Shown here piece after piece: positions 19,201-29,995 of a DNA stretch of 64,000 nt (the first letter of the stretch is position 1; each line of letters begins with the position of its first letter). The stretch covers positions 94,324 through 158,323 of the forward strand of contig JAJYVF010000009.1 of assembly GCA_021792135.1 (NCBI GenBank), read 5' to 3'. The notes under the pieces are model-generated. The model was not told the DNA's origin. It saw only the letters and a program-made list of their open reading frames with translations, and did no database searches. The position numbers were made by a program, and so were the translations under genes. Source of the stretch: Acidobacteriota bacterium. Its GTDB lineage: Bacteria > Acidobacteriota > Terriglobia > Terriglobales > Acidobacteriaceae.

Positions 19201-20647
19201 TGATGAGAGCCAGCAGAGTGGGGATCAGGATATACGGGGCGAGAACCGTTTCATAAATCTCGTTCCAGAAGGAATGACGGTGATAGCCCTGAATGCGGGA
19301 GTTGGTCAGGCTGGAAAGGACCAGGTGGGGCAGCGAAAAGGCAACGATGGCGAGCCAGTAACCGGGAATGATGGTTCTGCCCAGCAGCATGTAGACGAGG
19401 GGCGCGCAGAGAAAGACAAGACGCGGGACCGCGTAGAGGAAGTGCAGCATCGCGTTGAGATAACAGAGGCGCTGCGTGAATTTCATGCCCCGGGCGAAGA
19501 GGGGATTGTCGGTGCGCAGAATCTGGATCATGCCCCGTGCCCAGCGGATGCGCTGGCCGACATGCGCAGCCAGAGTTTCGGTGGCCAGCCCGGCTGCCTG
19601 AGGGATATTGATGTAGGCCGTGTTGTAGCCGAGTTTCTGCATCCGCAGGGAAGTATGAGCATCTTCGGTGACCGTCTCCACGGCGATGCCGCCCACTGCG
19701 TCCAGCGCCGAGCGGCGGATCAGCGCACAGGAGCCGCAGAAGAAGGTGGCGTTCCAGAAGTCATTGCCGTCCTGCACGATTCCGTAGAACAGTTCGCCTT
19801 CGTTGGGGATCGTCCTGTAGTGCACCAGGTTGCGCTCAAAGGGGTCCGGCGAATAGAAGTGGTGGGGCGTCTGCAGCATGGCCAGCTTCCGATCGGCCAG
19901 CATCCAGCCGAGGGTCACCTGCAGAAAGCTGCGCGTGGGAACGTGGTCGCAGTCGAAGATGGCGACATAGGGCGAGGCCATACGGGAAAGAGCGTGATTG
20001 ATGTTCCCCGCCTTCGCGTGCCTGTGCTCCTGGCGGGTGATGTAGCCGACCCCGGCCTCCTCAGCGAATGCGCGGAAATCATCGCGGGTGCCGTCGTCGA
20101 GGATATAGACATGGAGCTTGTCCGGGGGATAGTCGATCTGGATGGCAGCCAGGGCCGTGTAGCGAACCAGCGAGAGCGGCTCATTGTAAGTGGGAATGAC
20201 GATGTCGACGTGCGGCCATTCGTTTTCGTCGCCGGGGAGGGGAACCGGTGTGCGTTTCAGCGGCCAGGCCGTCTGCATATAGCCCAGCACCATGATGACG
20301 AAGGTGTAGGCTTCCGCCGCGATCAGGATGAGCATGAAGAGCGCGTCATAACTGAAGCGATGGCTGGAAGGGTCGCTGAAGAAGTCCACGAGCATGGCGA
20401 CTCGCCACCATCCGTAGCGAAGTGTGGCGGTCAGCGAAACCAGCATGAGCCCGAGCGTCACGACGCGGGAGCTGGAACTGCGGTTGGCGGCCAGTCCGAT
20501 GAGGATGCTGACTGCGCCGAGAACCATCTGCTTCGGCCAGCTCAGGTAAAGGCTTACGAGCTGCAGGAAGAGGAACGCCGTCAGGCAAAGGATCGCGATT
20601 CGAAACGATCGAGAGACTGATCCACGTCGAGCTAACTGATTCGCCAT
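16265..20647 (-). CDS. bcsAB: Fused cellulose synthase BcsA-BcsB
   Basis: A single 1460-residue frame. Residues 1-730 are BcsA: N-terminal membrane helices, a GT2 domain with DDG at 184-186, DCD at 232-234, TED at 327-329 and QRIRW at 365-369, further membrane helices, and a PilZ domain with RRGSV-R at 567-572 and NMSVTG at 595-600, the c-di-GMP-binding motifs. From about 730 on it is BcsB: a hydrophobic signal-like segment, periplasmic carbohydrate-binding and flavodoxin-like domains, and a C-terminal membrane anchor (YFVLLLLLVTALSFLLA). It makes and exports beta-1,4-glucan. Separate genes are usual; fused AcsAB is known in acetic acid bacteria. No bcsZ or bcsC is present within the window. 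Confidence 0.92.
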   Translation of the reverse strand: MANQLARRGSVSRSFRIAILCLTAFLFLQLVSLYLSWPKQMVLGAVSILIGLAANRSSSSRVVTLGLMLVSLTATLRYGWWRVAMLVDFFSDPSSHRFSYDALFMLILIAAEAYTFVIMVLGYMQTAWPLKRTPVPLPGDENEWPHVDIVIPTYNEPLSLVRYTALAAIQIDYPPDKLHVYILDDGTRDDFRAFAEEAGVGYITRQEHRHAKAGNINHALSRMASPYVAIFDCDHVPTRSFLQVTLGWMLADRKLAMLQTPHHFYSPDPFERNLVHYRTIPNEGELFYGIVQDGNDFWNATFFCGSCALIRRSALDAVGGIAVETVTEDAHTSLRMQKLGYNTAYINIPQAAGLATETLAAHVGQRIRWARGMIQILRTDNPLFARGMKFTQRLCYLNAMLHFLYAVPRLVFLCAPLVYMLLGRTIIPGYWLAIVAFSLPHLVLSSLTNSRIQGYHRHSFWNEIYETVLAPYILIPTLLALINPRLGKFNVTDKGNTLSDTRFDTKIATPTAWLLFLNFLGVAVAPWRLFLHDTRHPGTVIMNLVWILFNMVILGVAAAVAHEQKQRRGSVRIEARIPVSLHMPDGRQLIAVTTNMSVTGAAIELPPEDCLSLRDRFQIGFPLHTGDARVTATVLGTANGEIRVAFSAETIAEQETLTRALYSRADAWLQPPETREIDRPLVSLARVIRLAGYGIYQLLASFFPEKESSARQRVPKSAVTAMVALFFLLSCHPLFAADLRSDHQAAAASQDLSKTRQTLTLDDMGVSDAMDMRGPRSAASVPFNLSSTLVPQQATLKLRYSLDPELDPRATSLTVAVNGTVIATLHPGSPQPGGAGFAETEIPIPAGLLVRNNTLTFQFSGSGVMEPEDQASSIVRARISSDSSLSVSGYRLRLHNDLSELPLPFLDPDLQSSTVVPLVFLSPPGPEQLEAGGVVASWFGLLARAKPVRFSTVIGSIPAGDLVILSDRRDTLPASLGIPAGSGPILAVRNNPSDPYGNVLIVAGSDQDQLLHAARTLSLLKTAEATSSPRPLKPAGDTLSIAPAPLPPPRSPEDAPRWLPVSAASPLIGCQSQSALATDGSHPVPVYFHLPPDLFYGEHQTIRLHLAYRYTAWAAGAGAALRIVINGYQLNDIPLIPGAGWAEAQQVVLLPVAGLRPFGNTILFHFDFGAQKAAQTSLAPPRGELLCNSSLDLHGLSLWTRMPNLQLFAHAGFPFTRMADLSQTTVVLPSTPSAAEIALFLDLMGHFGAQTGYPALRVTVAGPNTVINRNSDYLVLGSVTDQPAFAQLAPLLPVTIGPAGFRLARPDRGLPVLLRDLNSHGWIPSSALPNIFPSHGAAADAMAEEIESPSSPQRAFVLIALRDTTSAGAFAGALLDRSQSDDFSDAVTLLRNGRFRSCDLRGRVWHIGNLSWFAAMRLWMARYFVLLLLLVTALSFLLARWIREWFTDRAGRRLELLPGD

Positions 20648-20817
20648 AGGGGGATGTTTCTACGGTGACATGCGGGGCAGGCTACGGTAATACCTCTGGC
20701 GGGGGATACCAGGGAGTCTCGGGTTAGCCGCTATGCCACAGATGGAGAAGGCTGGTGAAGCCGGGGAGAATCGAGGCTGCGGGGGAGGCGAGCCTTCTGC
20801 CCGGCCGGCGGATCCCG

Positions 20818-21773
20818 TCAGTTCAGCGAATCGACGATTGAGGTCTGGCCGGCGAAGGGCAGCGCGGAGTCCCACACGCAGACGCGGTTGCGGCCGCCGG
20901 CCTTCGCGTCGTATAACGCCTGGTCCGCCAGCCGAAGCAGCTGCTCGGGCGATCGACTCGGGCTCCAGCTCGGAAAGCTTGCCGCTCCGATGCTGATCGA
21001 CACGTCCAGCGCACGGTTTCCGGTTTGTATCCGGGTGGCGCCGACGGCGGCACGCACCTGTTCGGCACACGGTCGGAGATCCTCGGCGGTACAGCCTTCG
21101 AGCACGATGAGGAACTCTTCTCCTCCATAGCGCCCGATACGGTCGCTCTTCCTCACGGAATGCTGGAGGCGCGCTGCGACTTCTTCAAGGACCGAATCGC
21201 CGGCGAGGTGGCCGTAGAGGTCATTGATTTCCTTAAAGTGATCGATGTCGCAAAGCAGGACCGAGACAGGGTAATCGGCGCGTGCGGCAGTTTCGAGGGC
21301 GTCTGTCAGGTGCGACAGAACCGATCCGCGGTTCCACAGCCCGGTGAGGGCATCGTGGGTCGCGCGATGGCGCATCTTCTCGCGAGCATCGACGAGCTTG
21401 TCTTCGTATCGCAGGATTCGTCTCCCGGTCAGGAGGCGCGCCTTCAGTTCTGCCGGATTGCAGGGTTTGGTCAGGTAGTCGTCCGCGCCGGACTCGAGGC
21501 CTGCAACGACGTCGGCGTTGTCCTGTCTCGCCGTGAGCAGGGCGATGTAGACGTAGGATTCCTCGCGGTGGCGGCGAACCTCGCGGCACACCGCCAGCCC
21601 ATCCATTTCGGGCATGATCCAGTCGATGAGAGCCAGCCGCGGTCCGTTATTGCGGGTCAGCTCGCGGCAGGCGGAAACGCCGTCGGCAGCCAGGACGACA
21701 TCATAGCCGATCCTCTGCAGGATTCCCTGCATGAGGCGCCGCGAAACCGAATCGTCATCGGCAACGAGAATAT

Positions 21774-21777
<4 letters not shown>
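20818..21777 (-). CDS. Response regulator with GGDEF output, diguanylate cyclase
   Basis: 319 residues. The receiver domain ([15 protein letters not shown], phospho-acceptor in [13 protein letters not shown]) is followed by a GGDEF domain with the active-site loop GRYGGEEF. An RxxD inhibitory site (RKSD) sits five residues before it. It should make c-di-GMP from two GTP when phosphorylated and be limited by product feedback. Its start codon overlaps the stop of the upstream hybrid kinase gene by 4 bp, so the kinase is the likely partner. The product could activate the PilZ domain of the neighbouring BcsAB. Confidence 0.93.
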
Positions 21778-24569
<2,792 letters not shown>

Positions 24570-24916
24570 GGTAATCGCTCTCTGTTACTTTCGTTTCAAG
24601 AATTTACCAGTCCCGCACAGTTCCAAGCTCTAGCACTTTTGCGTTACGGGTTGGGCGCTCCACGCGTCGATCAGAGACGTGAAGCTGCCAAAGACGCAGG
24701 CGTTCGGCCGAAGCCCGCAGCGTTCTTCGCCGGCCGATCGTTGGGGAGTGCAGTCATTCGAAGGCGTTCTGAGTCACAGTGCCGAGGGCGCCGCAGGAGT
24801 GGAGCGGGCCCACCGTGGCTGGAAAGGAAAATGGCAGGACAACAAGAGTGCTGTTACTCAGCCGGGCTGTGCTCCATAGTCTGGCGCAACTGGCGCGCAT
24901 CCCCGGTGACCCGCAA
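24570..24916. other. Promoter region of the MHYT kinase and unassigned sequence
   Basis: About 350 bp between the kinase start and the recognisable CheA remnant. The AT-richer part near 24590-24620 is the likely kinase promoter. I see no supportable gene in the rest. Confidence 0.3.
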
Positions 24917-25201
24917 AAGACTGCGATGTGCATGCGCATGGTACCGGTAAGTGGTTTGTTCCAGAAGATGAGTCGTCTGGTGAGGGATCTGGCTCGCAAG
25001 ACGGGCAAGCAGGCCGAGACGGAAGCAATCGGTGGGGACACGGAACTCGATGGCAACGTGGTGGAGGAGCTGGCAGACCCGTTGATGCACATGGTCCGCA
25101 ATGCTGCGGACCACGGACGGGAGCCTCCCGAAGAGCGGCGTGCGGCGGGCAAGGATGCCACAGGACGAATTCGCCTCGGCGCAAGCCACCAGGCGGGGCA
25201 T
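24917..25201 (+). pseudogene. Decayed CheA chemotaxis kinase fragment
   Basis: About 95 residues match the junction of the dimerisation and ATPase domains of CheA: MRMVPVSGLFQKMSRLVRDL, then GDTELDGNVVEELADPLMHM and RNAADHGREPPEERRAAGK, the N-box region that binds ATP. Similarity stops soon after (IRLGASHQAG), before the G boxes. No P1 phosphorylation domain or CheW-like domain is found, and no other che gene is nearby. It is therefore a remnant, not a working kinase. About 300 bp on its 3' side up to the next gene show nothing I can assign. Confidence 0.8.
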
Positions 25202-25508
25202 ACGGGCCACCTCCTGCGCGATTTCCGGCGTCCTGGAGGTGATGGCCGCAGCACGAACGCCGGAGGTGGCGTAGGCTTTCAGATGGATGTCGCGCATGAT
25301 GAATCCGGCGCGGACAGCAAAATCGCTGCGCAGAGGCTGCAGAGGACGGGGTCGAGATCCAGATGGGGGTCGAGTGTCATGAGGAACAGAAACGCGCCAG
25401 GCTCATGAAACGAAGAGCTGCCCGATGAACTCCAATGAATGTTATTGATGCAACCGCTCGCCTGGCACGAGGTCGACGCGAAGACTTATCCTGCAGGAGA
25501 AACTGAAA

Positions 25509-26330
25509 GTGAAACTCGGTCTCATCAGCTCCGCCTGGCTGGGCACTGGCATCGATACCGCCCGCGGCATTGAACTGACCCGCGAAATCGGATTCGACAC
25601 CATTGACATCTTTGCCGACCCGATGGAGATCGATGCGCGGGAACGCCGGCTCATCCGCAAAGCCTGTATCTCCGCCGGGCTTCCAGTTGTATCCACTGTA
25701 TGCTGTGCGCTGGGTATTGCCGATTTCAATCAGCCGGTGCGAGCATTCCATGTGAAGCGCGCCAAATCGTATCTTGATTTCTGCTATGAGCTCGACGGCC
25801 GAAATCTGCTGTTTGTGGTGGGCGAATATATCTGGCAGAAGGAAGTGGTTGCGCCCCAGGACCAGTGGAAGTGGGCCGTGCAGCACGTGCGCGAACTGGC
25901 CGAGTATGCATCGACACTGGGCCTGGAGATCGTTGTGGAGATCGAGCCTTTCCATTTGTCCATCGTGCATAATGTCGAGTCGATGGGGCAATTTCTTAGT
26001 GAGGTCGATCATCCGGCCGCCAGGGCCAATATCGATATATCCCATCTTGCACTCGTCGGCAATTCGGCGAGCGAAATTGCCAGCCTGGCTGGCCGCATTG
26101 GCCACGTGCACCTCTCCGACTGCAATGGGAAGGTGCACGGGGATCTTCCGCCGGGGCGGGGGACGGTCAGTTTTCCGCCTTATCTCAAAGCCCTCGCTGA
26201 CGCTGGTTTTTCGGGTACCGTCAGCATCGAACTCGAGTATTCGCCGGAGCCGGACAAGATTCTCGACTGGGTTCGTGAGGCCTATCAGGCTACCGATCGC
26301 CTGATGACCAGCCTTGGAATTCGTGCCTGA
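25509..26330 (+). CDS. Sugar phosphate isomerase/epimerase-like TIM barrel protein
   Basis: 273 residues, the usual length for the AP-endonuclease-2-like (IolE/IolI) family. Likely metal ligands are the Glu in VVEIEPFHLS, the Asp/His in NIDISHLAL, the His in HVHLSDCNG and the Glu in VSIELEYSPEP. These proteins isomerise or epimerise sugars or inositol derivatives in the cytoplasm. Start is GTG at 25509 with a GGAG site upstream. A phytanoyl-CoA dioxygenase-like gene follows 34 bp downstream, a pairing that suggests breakdown of a modified sugar or cyclitol, but the substrate is unknown. Confidence 0.88.
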   Translation: MKLGLISSAWLGTGIDTARGIELTREIGFDTIDIFADPMEIDARERRLIRKACISAGLPVVSTVCCALGIADFNQPVRAFHVKRAKSYLDFCYELDGRNLLFVVGEYIWQKEVVAPQDQWKWAVQHVRELAEYASTLGLEIVVEIEPFHLSIVHNVESMGQFLSEVDHPAARANIDISHLALVGNSASEIASLAGRIGHVHLSDCNGKVHGDLPPGRGTVSFPPYLKALADAGFSGTVSIELEYSPEPDKILDWVREAYQATDRLMTSLGIRA

Positions 26331-26364
26331 TCGGAAAGACCTGCGATGAACGGAGGTATTCATC

Positions 26365-27231
26365 ATGGCTGCTGGTCCGCTGCAGGACAGCGCGCTCAAG
26401 ACCTACGAGTCGGACGGTTTCGTGCTGGCGAGGCATCTCTTCGATACCGAAGAGATCGGCCTGTTGCGGCGCGCGGCCAAAGAAGACCGGGAGCTCGATC
26501 AGCATTCGTTTGGCAGAGGCGATGGCGAAGGCGGCACGGTTCGTCTTTCGCTGTGGAATCACCCTGGCAACACCATCTATGGCATGTTCGCGCGCTGCGA
26601 GACCATCGTGAACACTGCCGAAAAGATCCTTCAGGGCGAGGTCTACCACTACCATTCCAAGATGATCATGAAAGACCCCAGGGTTGGTGGAGCCTGGGCC
26701 TGGCACCAGGACTACGGCTACTGGTATCAGAACGGAGTTCTCTTTCCGCTCCTCACCAGCGCCTTCATTGCCGTCGATCCGGCGACAAAGCAGAATGGAT
26801 GCATGCAGGTGCTCAGGGGATCGCATCAGCTCGGCCGCGTGGACCACATCCTCACCGGGGAGCAGGCGGGCGCCGATCCGGAGCGTGTTCGCGAAGCGGA
26901 GAAGGTGCTGGACCTCGTATACGTCGAAATGGATCCGGGGGATGTGCTCTTCTTCCATGCCAACCTGCTTCATCGCTCCGATCAGAACAAGTCCGAGAGG
27001 CCGCGCTGGGCGATGATCTGCTGCTACAACGCGGCTCGGAACAATCCCTGGAAGGAACATCACCACCCGCGCTACACGCCCCTCAGCAAAGTTCCCGATC
27101 ACGCGATCCGCGAAGCCGGCCTGCGCCGCTTCAGCGACAGCGGCAGCGACGTTGCGTGGCTCGATCAGGCCGAAGACAAGAGCGCCCGGAGCCTGGAGGA
27201 ATCTGCAGCGATGCGCGGCGGCGGACAATGA
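26365..27231 (+). CDS. Phytanoyl-CoA dioxygenase (PhyH) family protein
   Basis: 288 residues. The iron-binding facial triad is visible as HxD in WHQDYGYW (His114, Asp116) and the distal His203 in FFHANLLHRSD. The family consists of Fe(II)/2-oxoglutarate-dependent oxygenases, most of them in bacteria acting on small molecules and not on phytanoyl-CoA. A strong ribosome site (GGAGG, seven bases spacing) precedes ATG 26365. It follows the TIM-barrel gene closely and is probably co-transcribed with it. The substrate is unknown. Confidence 0.88.
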   Translation: MAAGPLQDSALKTYESDGFVLARHLFDTEEIGLLRRAAKEDRELDQHSFGRGDGEGGTVRLSLWNHPGNTIYGMFARCETIVNTAEKILQGEVYHYHSKMIMKDPRVGGAWAWHQDYGYWYQNGVLFPLLTSAFIAVDPATKQNGCMQVLRGSHQLGRVDHILTGEQAGADPERVREAEKVLDLVYVEMDPGDVLFFHANLLHRSDQNKSERPRWAMICCYNAARNNPWKEHHHPRYTPLSKVPDHAIREAGLRRFSDSGSDVAWLDQAEDKSARSLEESAAMRGGGQ

Positions 27232-27404
27232 GGGCGGATTCCTGCTTCTACCCTCGATGACGCCCGGAAGAGGCCGCTCTGCGGATCGAAGCTGAGCGGC
27301 GGCCAGTTCGCAGCTCCGCCTGAGTCAGGATTCACCAGGGTAGCGTCGGTCTGCGGTTTCCGCACACCCATGGGATTCTCGAATCTCCGACAACGTTGAT
27401 CGAT

Positions 27405-28589
27405 TCAGAATCCCCGACTCGCGCCGCGTAGTTTTCGTTGGGCGGTGGGCACGGTGATGGGATATCCCTGCCAGACGTATTCGAGAGCTTCCGGGAGAGT
27501 CTGAAGCTTCACCGCATGGTCCACATGCCCGGCGTTGCGAGCGAAGACGAACTGGTAGTGATAGTGTTTGGCGGCCAGCACGCGGGCCATATTCTCGTTG
27601 GCGACAACCCAGTCGTGCATGCCGTCGCGCATGACGTTGGGATTGAGGAGATCGCGGTCGCCCACCTCCATCCAGACGCGGACAGGCTTGCGCGGCGAGC
27701 GAGGGATGAGGTGCTCGTGGAATTCCCATGCTCCGTGGGGCGTGCGCGGATTCCAGGGCCACTGCTGATTGACGAAGGTGCCCGAATAGCTGAGAACACG
27801 GTGGTAGAGCTCGGGGTGATACCAGGCCATGATGAAGGCGGCGGCACCGCCGGAGCTTCCGCCCATGGTGGCACGCCCATTGGGATCCTTCGTTAACCGG
27901 ACGTGGTATCGCTGCTCCACCTGCGGGAGAACTTCTTTTTCGACGAACTCGGCGTAGCGGCCGGAGAGGGTGTCATATTCGAGGCCGCGTTCGCTGCCCT
28001 GGGCATCGCCGCCGCCGTTGGCGATGGAGATGGCAATCATCACGGGCAGGCGATGCTCGGCGATGAGGTTATCGAGGGCGGTGAAGAGGCTGAGATCGGG
28101 TCCATCAGCGCCCACGATGAAGGGCGCGACGGTTCCGGGAACATATTGTTGGGGGATATAGACGGCCACCCGGCGAGTCCACGGCGCGGGATGGCTGGTG
28201 GGTACGTTCAATTTGTCAGGATTTCCGGGATCGGGAGTGCCGAAAGTGCCGGGATCGCGCGCGATGCCGGGATAGATGCGGCTGTCGGCGGAGCTCATGG
28301 TGAATTCGAAGACCGCGCCCTTCGGCACATTGGCATGCTCCTGCATTGCAGACGCCGGAGGATGCATGGGGCCGAGAATGAAATTGCCGTCCGCGTCGGC
28401 CGGTGGAACAGCGCCGTCGGGCAGCTCCTTCGCCTGGACGTAGCCGGGCGTGTGGGGGGCGCGCGTGGGAGGGGCAGGCCGGCGAGGGGCGGTTGCCTGG
28501 GTACGCGCGAGCGGGGCCGAGAGAAAGAAGGCGATGATCAGGGCCGGATGCAGCCGGCGCGGCCGTGCGTTCATGCGAGGAGTCTTCAT
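27405..28589 (-). CDS. Secreted putative esterase (alpha/beta hydrolase, esterase D/Fes type)
   Basis: 394 residues with a signal peptide (RRLHPALIIAFFLSAPLARTQA). The core begins at RRVAVYIPQQYVPG. The nucleophile elbow is GRATMGGSSGGAAAF, and the acid and histidine are probably in VWMEVGDRDLLNP and NAGHVDH. Members cleave esters of sugars, siderophores or plant cell-wall phenolics; a feruloyl/acetyl esterase role would fit the polysaccharide setting but is inference. Start ATG 28589 has a GAGGG site. It diverges from the Tat-exported TIM barrel gene. Confidence 0.87.
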   Translation of the reverse strand: MKTPRMNARPRRLHPALIIAFFLSAPLARTQATAPRRPAPPTRAPHTPGYVQAKELPDGAVPPADADGNFILGPMHPPASAMQEHANVPKGAVFEFTMSSADSRIYPGIARDPGTFGTPDPGNPDKLNVPTSHPAPWTRRVAVYIPQQYVPGTVAPFIVGADGPDLSLFTALDNLIAEHRLPVMIAISIANGGGDAQGSERGLEYDTLSGRYAEFVEKEVLPQVEQRYHVRLTKDPNGRATMGGSSGGAAAFIMAWYHPELYHRVLSYSGTFVNQQWPWNPRTPHGAWEFHEHLIPRSPRKPVRVWMEVGDRDLLNPNVMRDGMHDWVVANENMARVLAAKHYHYQFVFARNAGHVDHAVKLQTLPEALEYVWQGYPITVPTAQRKLRGASRGF

Positions 28590-28775
28590 GCAGTGCCCTC
28601 TCTGCGGGAATTTTCAGATTGTAGAGGACAGAGCGGGCGGCGGATGCGCGCAGAGCGGGTGGCTCATCTTTGCAGCAAAGGGAACTGGCGGTGCCCGGCC
28701 CGGCAGCCCAGACGCCGAAATGGGGCACGGAATTTGACAGGGGCGGGGCACGGATGCGATTCTCACAAACGCCCG

Positions 28776-29702
28776 ATGCTCCCTGGTCCTGCGCGATCCC
28801 GCCGCGATTTCCTGAAGTCGGTTGCTTTGGCTTCTCCCGCACTTCTCTTTGCCGATGCCGAGGGGGTCTTTGCACTCGGCCCATCGCGGCTGGCGGTGGA
28901 GATCTACATTTGGGAGGAACTGCTGCAGCGCGAGCGTCGCTCGCTGAGCGAGGGACTGCCGGAGATCTTCTCAAATGCGCGGGCAGCAGGGTTCAGCGCC
29001 ATTGAGCTGAGCGACCCATTCTTCGCACCGCCTTTGCGCGAGCCCACCCTGGCGCTGCTGCGGCAGAACCGGATGAGCGTGCCTTCGGTGTATCTGGGTG
29101 GCGCCATGCATGAAGAGGCCGTCGGCGCGCAGACGATACAGCGGGGGTTGGCTACGTTCGCGGCGGCCAGGCCCGCGGGGTGCCATGCCATGGTTTGCGA
29201 TCCATCGCCGAAGCCCGGCGACGGCGAGAAGACCGATGAGGAACTCGCCACCCAGGTGCGGCTGGTGAACGAACTGGGGCGCAGGCTGGCTGCCGAGGGC
29301 GGCAATCTGCGCTTTCACAATCACAAGGTGGAGCTGGCGTCGCACGCCCGCGAATGGCGGTACATGCTGAAGCACACCGACCCGGCGGCGGTGTCGGTCT
29401 GTTTCGACATTGACTGGGCGAACCAGGCTGGGTGCAAGCCGATGGAACTGCTGCGCGAGGCAGGCCACCGCGTGCGCGAAATTCATGTGCGCAGCTCACA
29501 CCATCTGGTATGGGACGAAGATGTGGAAGGCAAGGGCGACGTGGACTTCGGACCGATTGCGGCGTGGCTGCAGCAGGAAGGCCTGAAGCCGCTGGTGGTG
29601 GTCGAGCTGGCCTATGACAAGGGGACCGTCGTCACGCGGTCGCTCATAGAGGATTTGCGGCGCAGCCGGGAGTTTACCGAGCGGACCTTCGCGGTGAGCT
29701 GA
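28776..29702 (+). CDS. Tat-exported sugar phosphate isomerase/epimerase-like protein
   Basis: 308 residues. The start has a Tat leader (ARSRRDFLKSVALASPALLF), after which an AP-endonuclease-2-like TIM barrel follows (NLRFHNHKVELAS, VSVCFDIDWANQAG, REIHVRSSHHLVWDED, KPLVVVELAYDKG). Exported members of this fold are common in Acidobacteria and Planctomycetes; their substrates are mostly undefined. I chose ATG 28776, the only in-frame ATG that leaves a short n-region. It lacks a clear ribosome site and may be leaderless. Confidence 0.85.
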   Translation: MLPGPARSRRDFLKSVALASPALLFADAEGVFALGPSRLAVEIYIWEELLQRERRSLSEGLPEIFSNARAAGFSAIELSDPFFAPPLREPTLALLRQNRMSVPSVYLGGAMHEEAVGAQTIQRGLATFAAARPAGCHAMVCDPSPKPGDGEKTDEELATQVRLVNELGRRLAAEGGNLRFHNHKVELASHAREWRYMLKHTDPAAVSVCFDIDWANQAGCKPMELLREAGHRVREIHVRSSHHLVWDEDVEGKGDVDFGPIAAWLQQEGLKPLVVVELAYDKGTVVTRSLIEDLRRSREFTERTFAVS

Positions 29703-29995
29703 AACGGCCGCCTGGCCGCACGCGCAAATCGGCAGGGCAACGTCGCCAGAATCGGCGTTCCATCAGGTGTCATTCCCGGGCCGGAGCGATCGAATCGCCA
29801 GCGCGCTACCGTCGCCCGCCCAGCGATGACGGGAACGGCATGACCCGGTCTCTGTGTATACTGGCACATCCTGACCGGGGGAGGGCAGTAAGCGTTTCCT
29901 CTGCGCCCCTGGACTGGAGCGACCCTGAGTGGGCCTGCAGACAGCGCGGTGAGAACTCCAATGCCGGTATAGCCCGGCAAGGCAGGCAGGTAACG

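Noticed and set aside
18419..20620. Long plus-strand open frame opposite the cellulose synthase gene
   Set aside because: It is antisense to a gene with all BcsA motifs and shows no domain; high GC makes such shadows common.
29840..29995. Upstream extension of the GH54 frame and a possible structured leader RNA
   Set aside because: The signal peptide starts at 29996. The leader has hairpins but does not match a riboswitch consensus I know.
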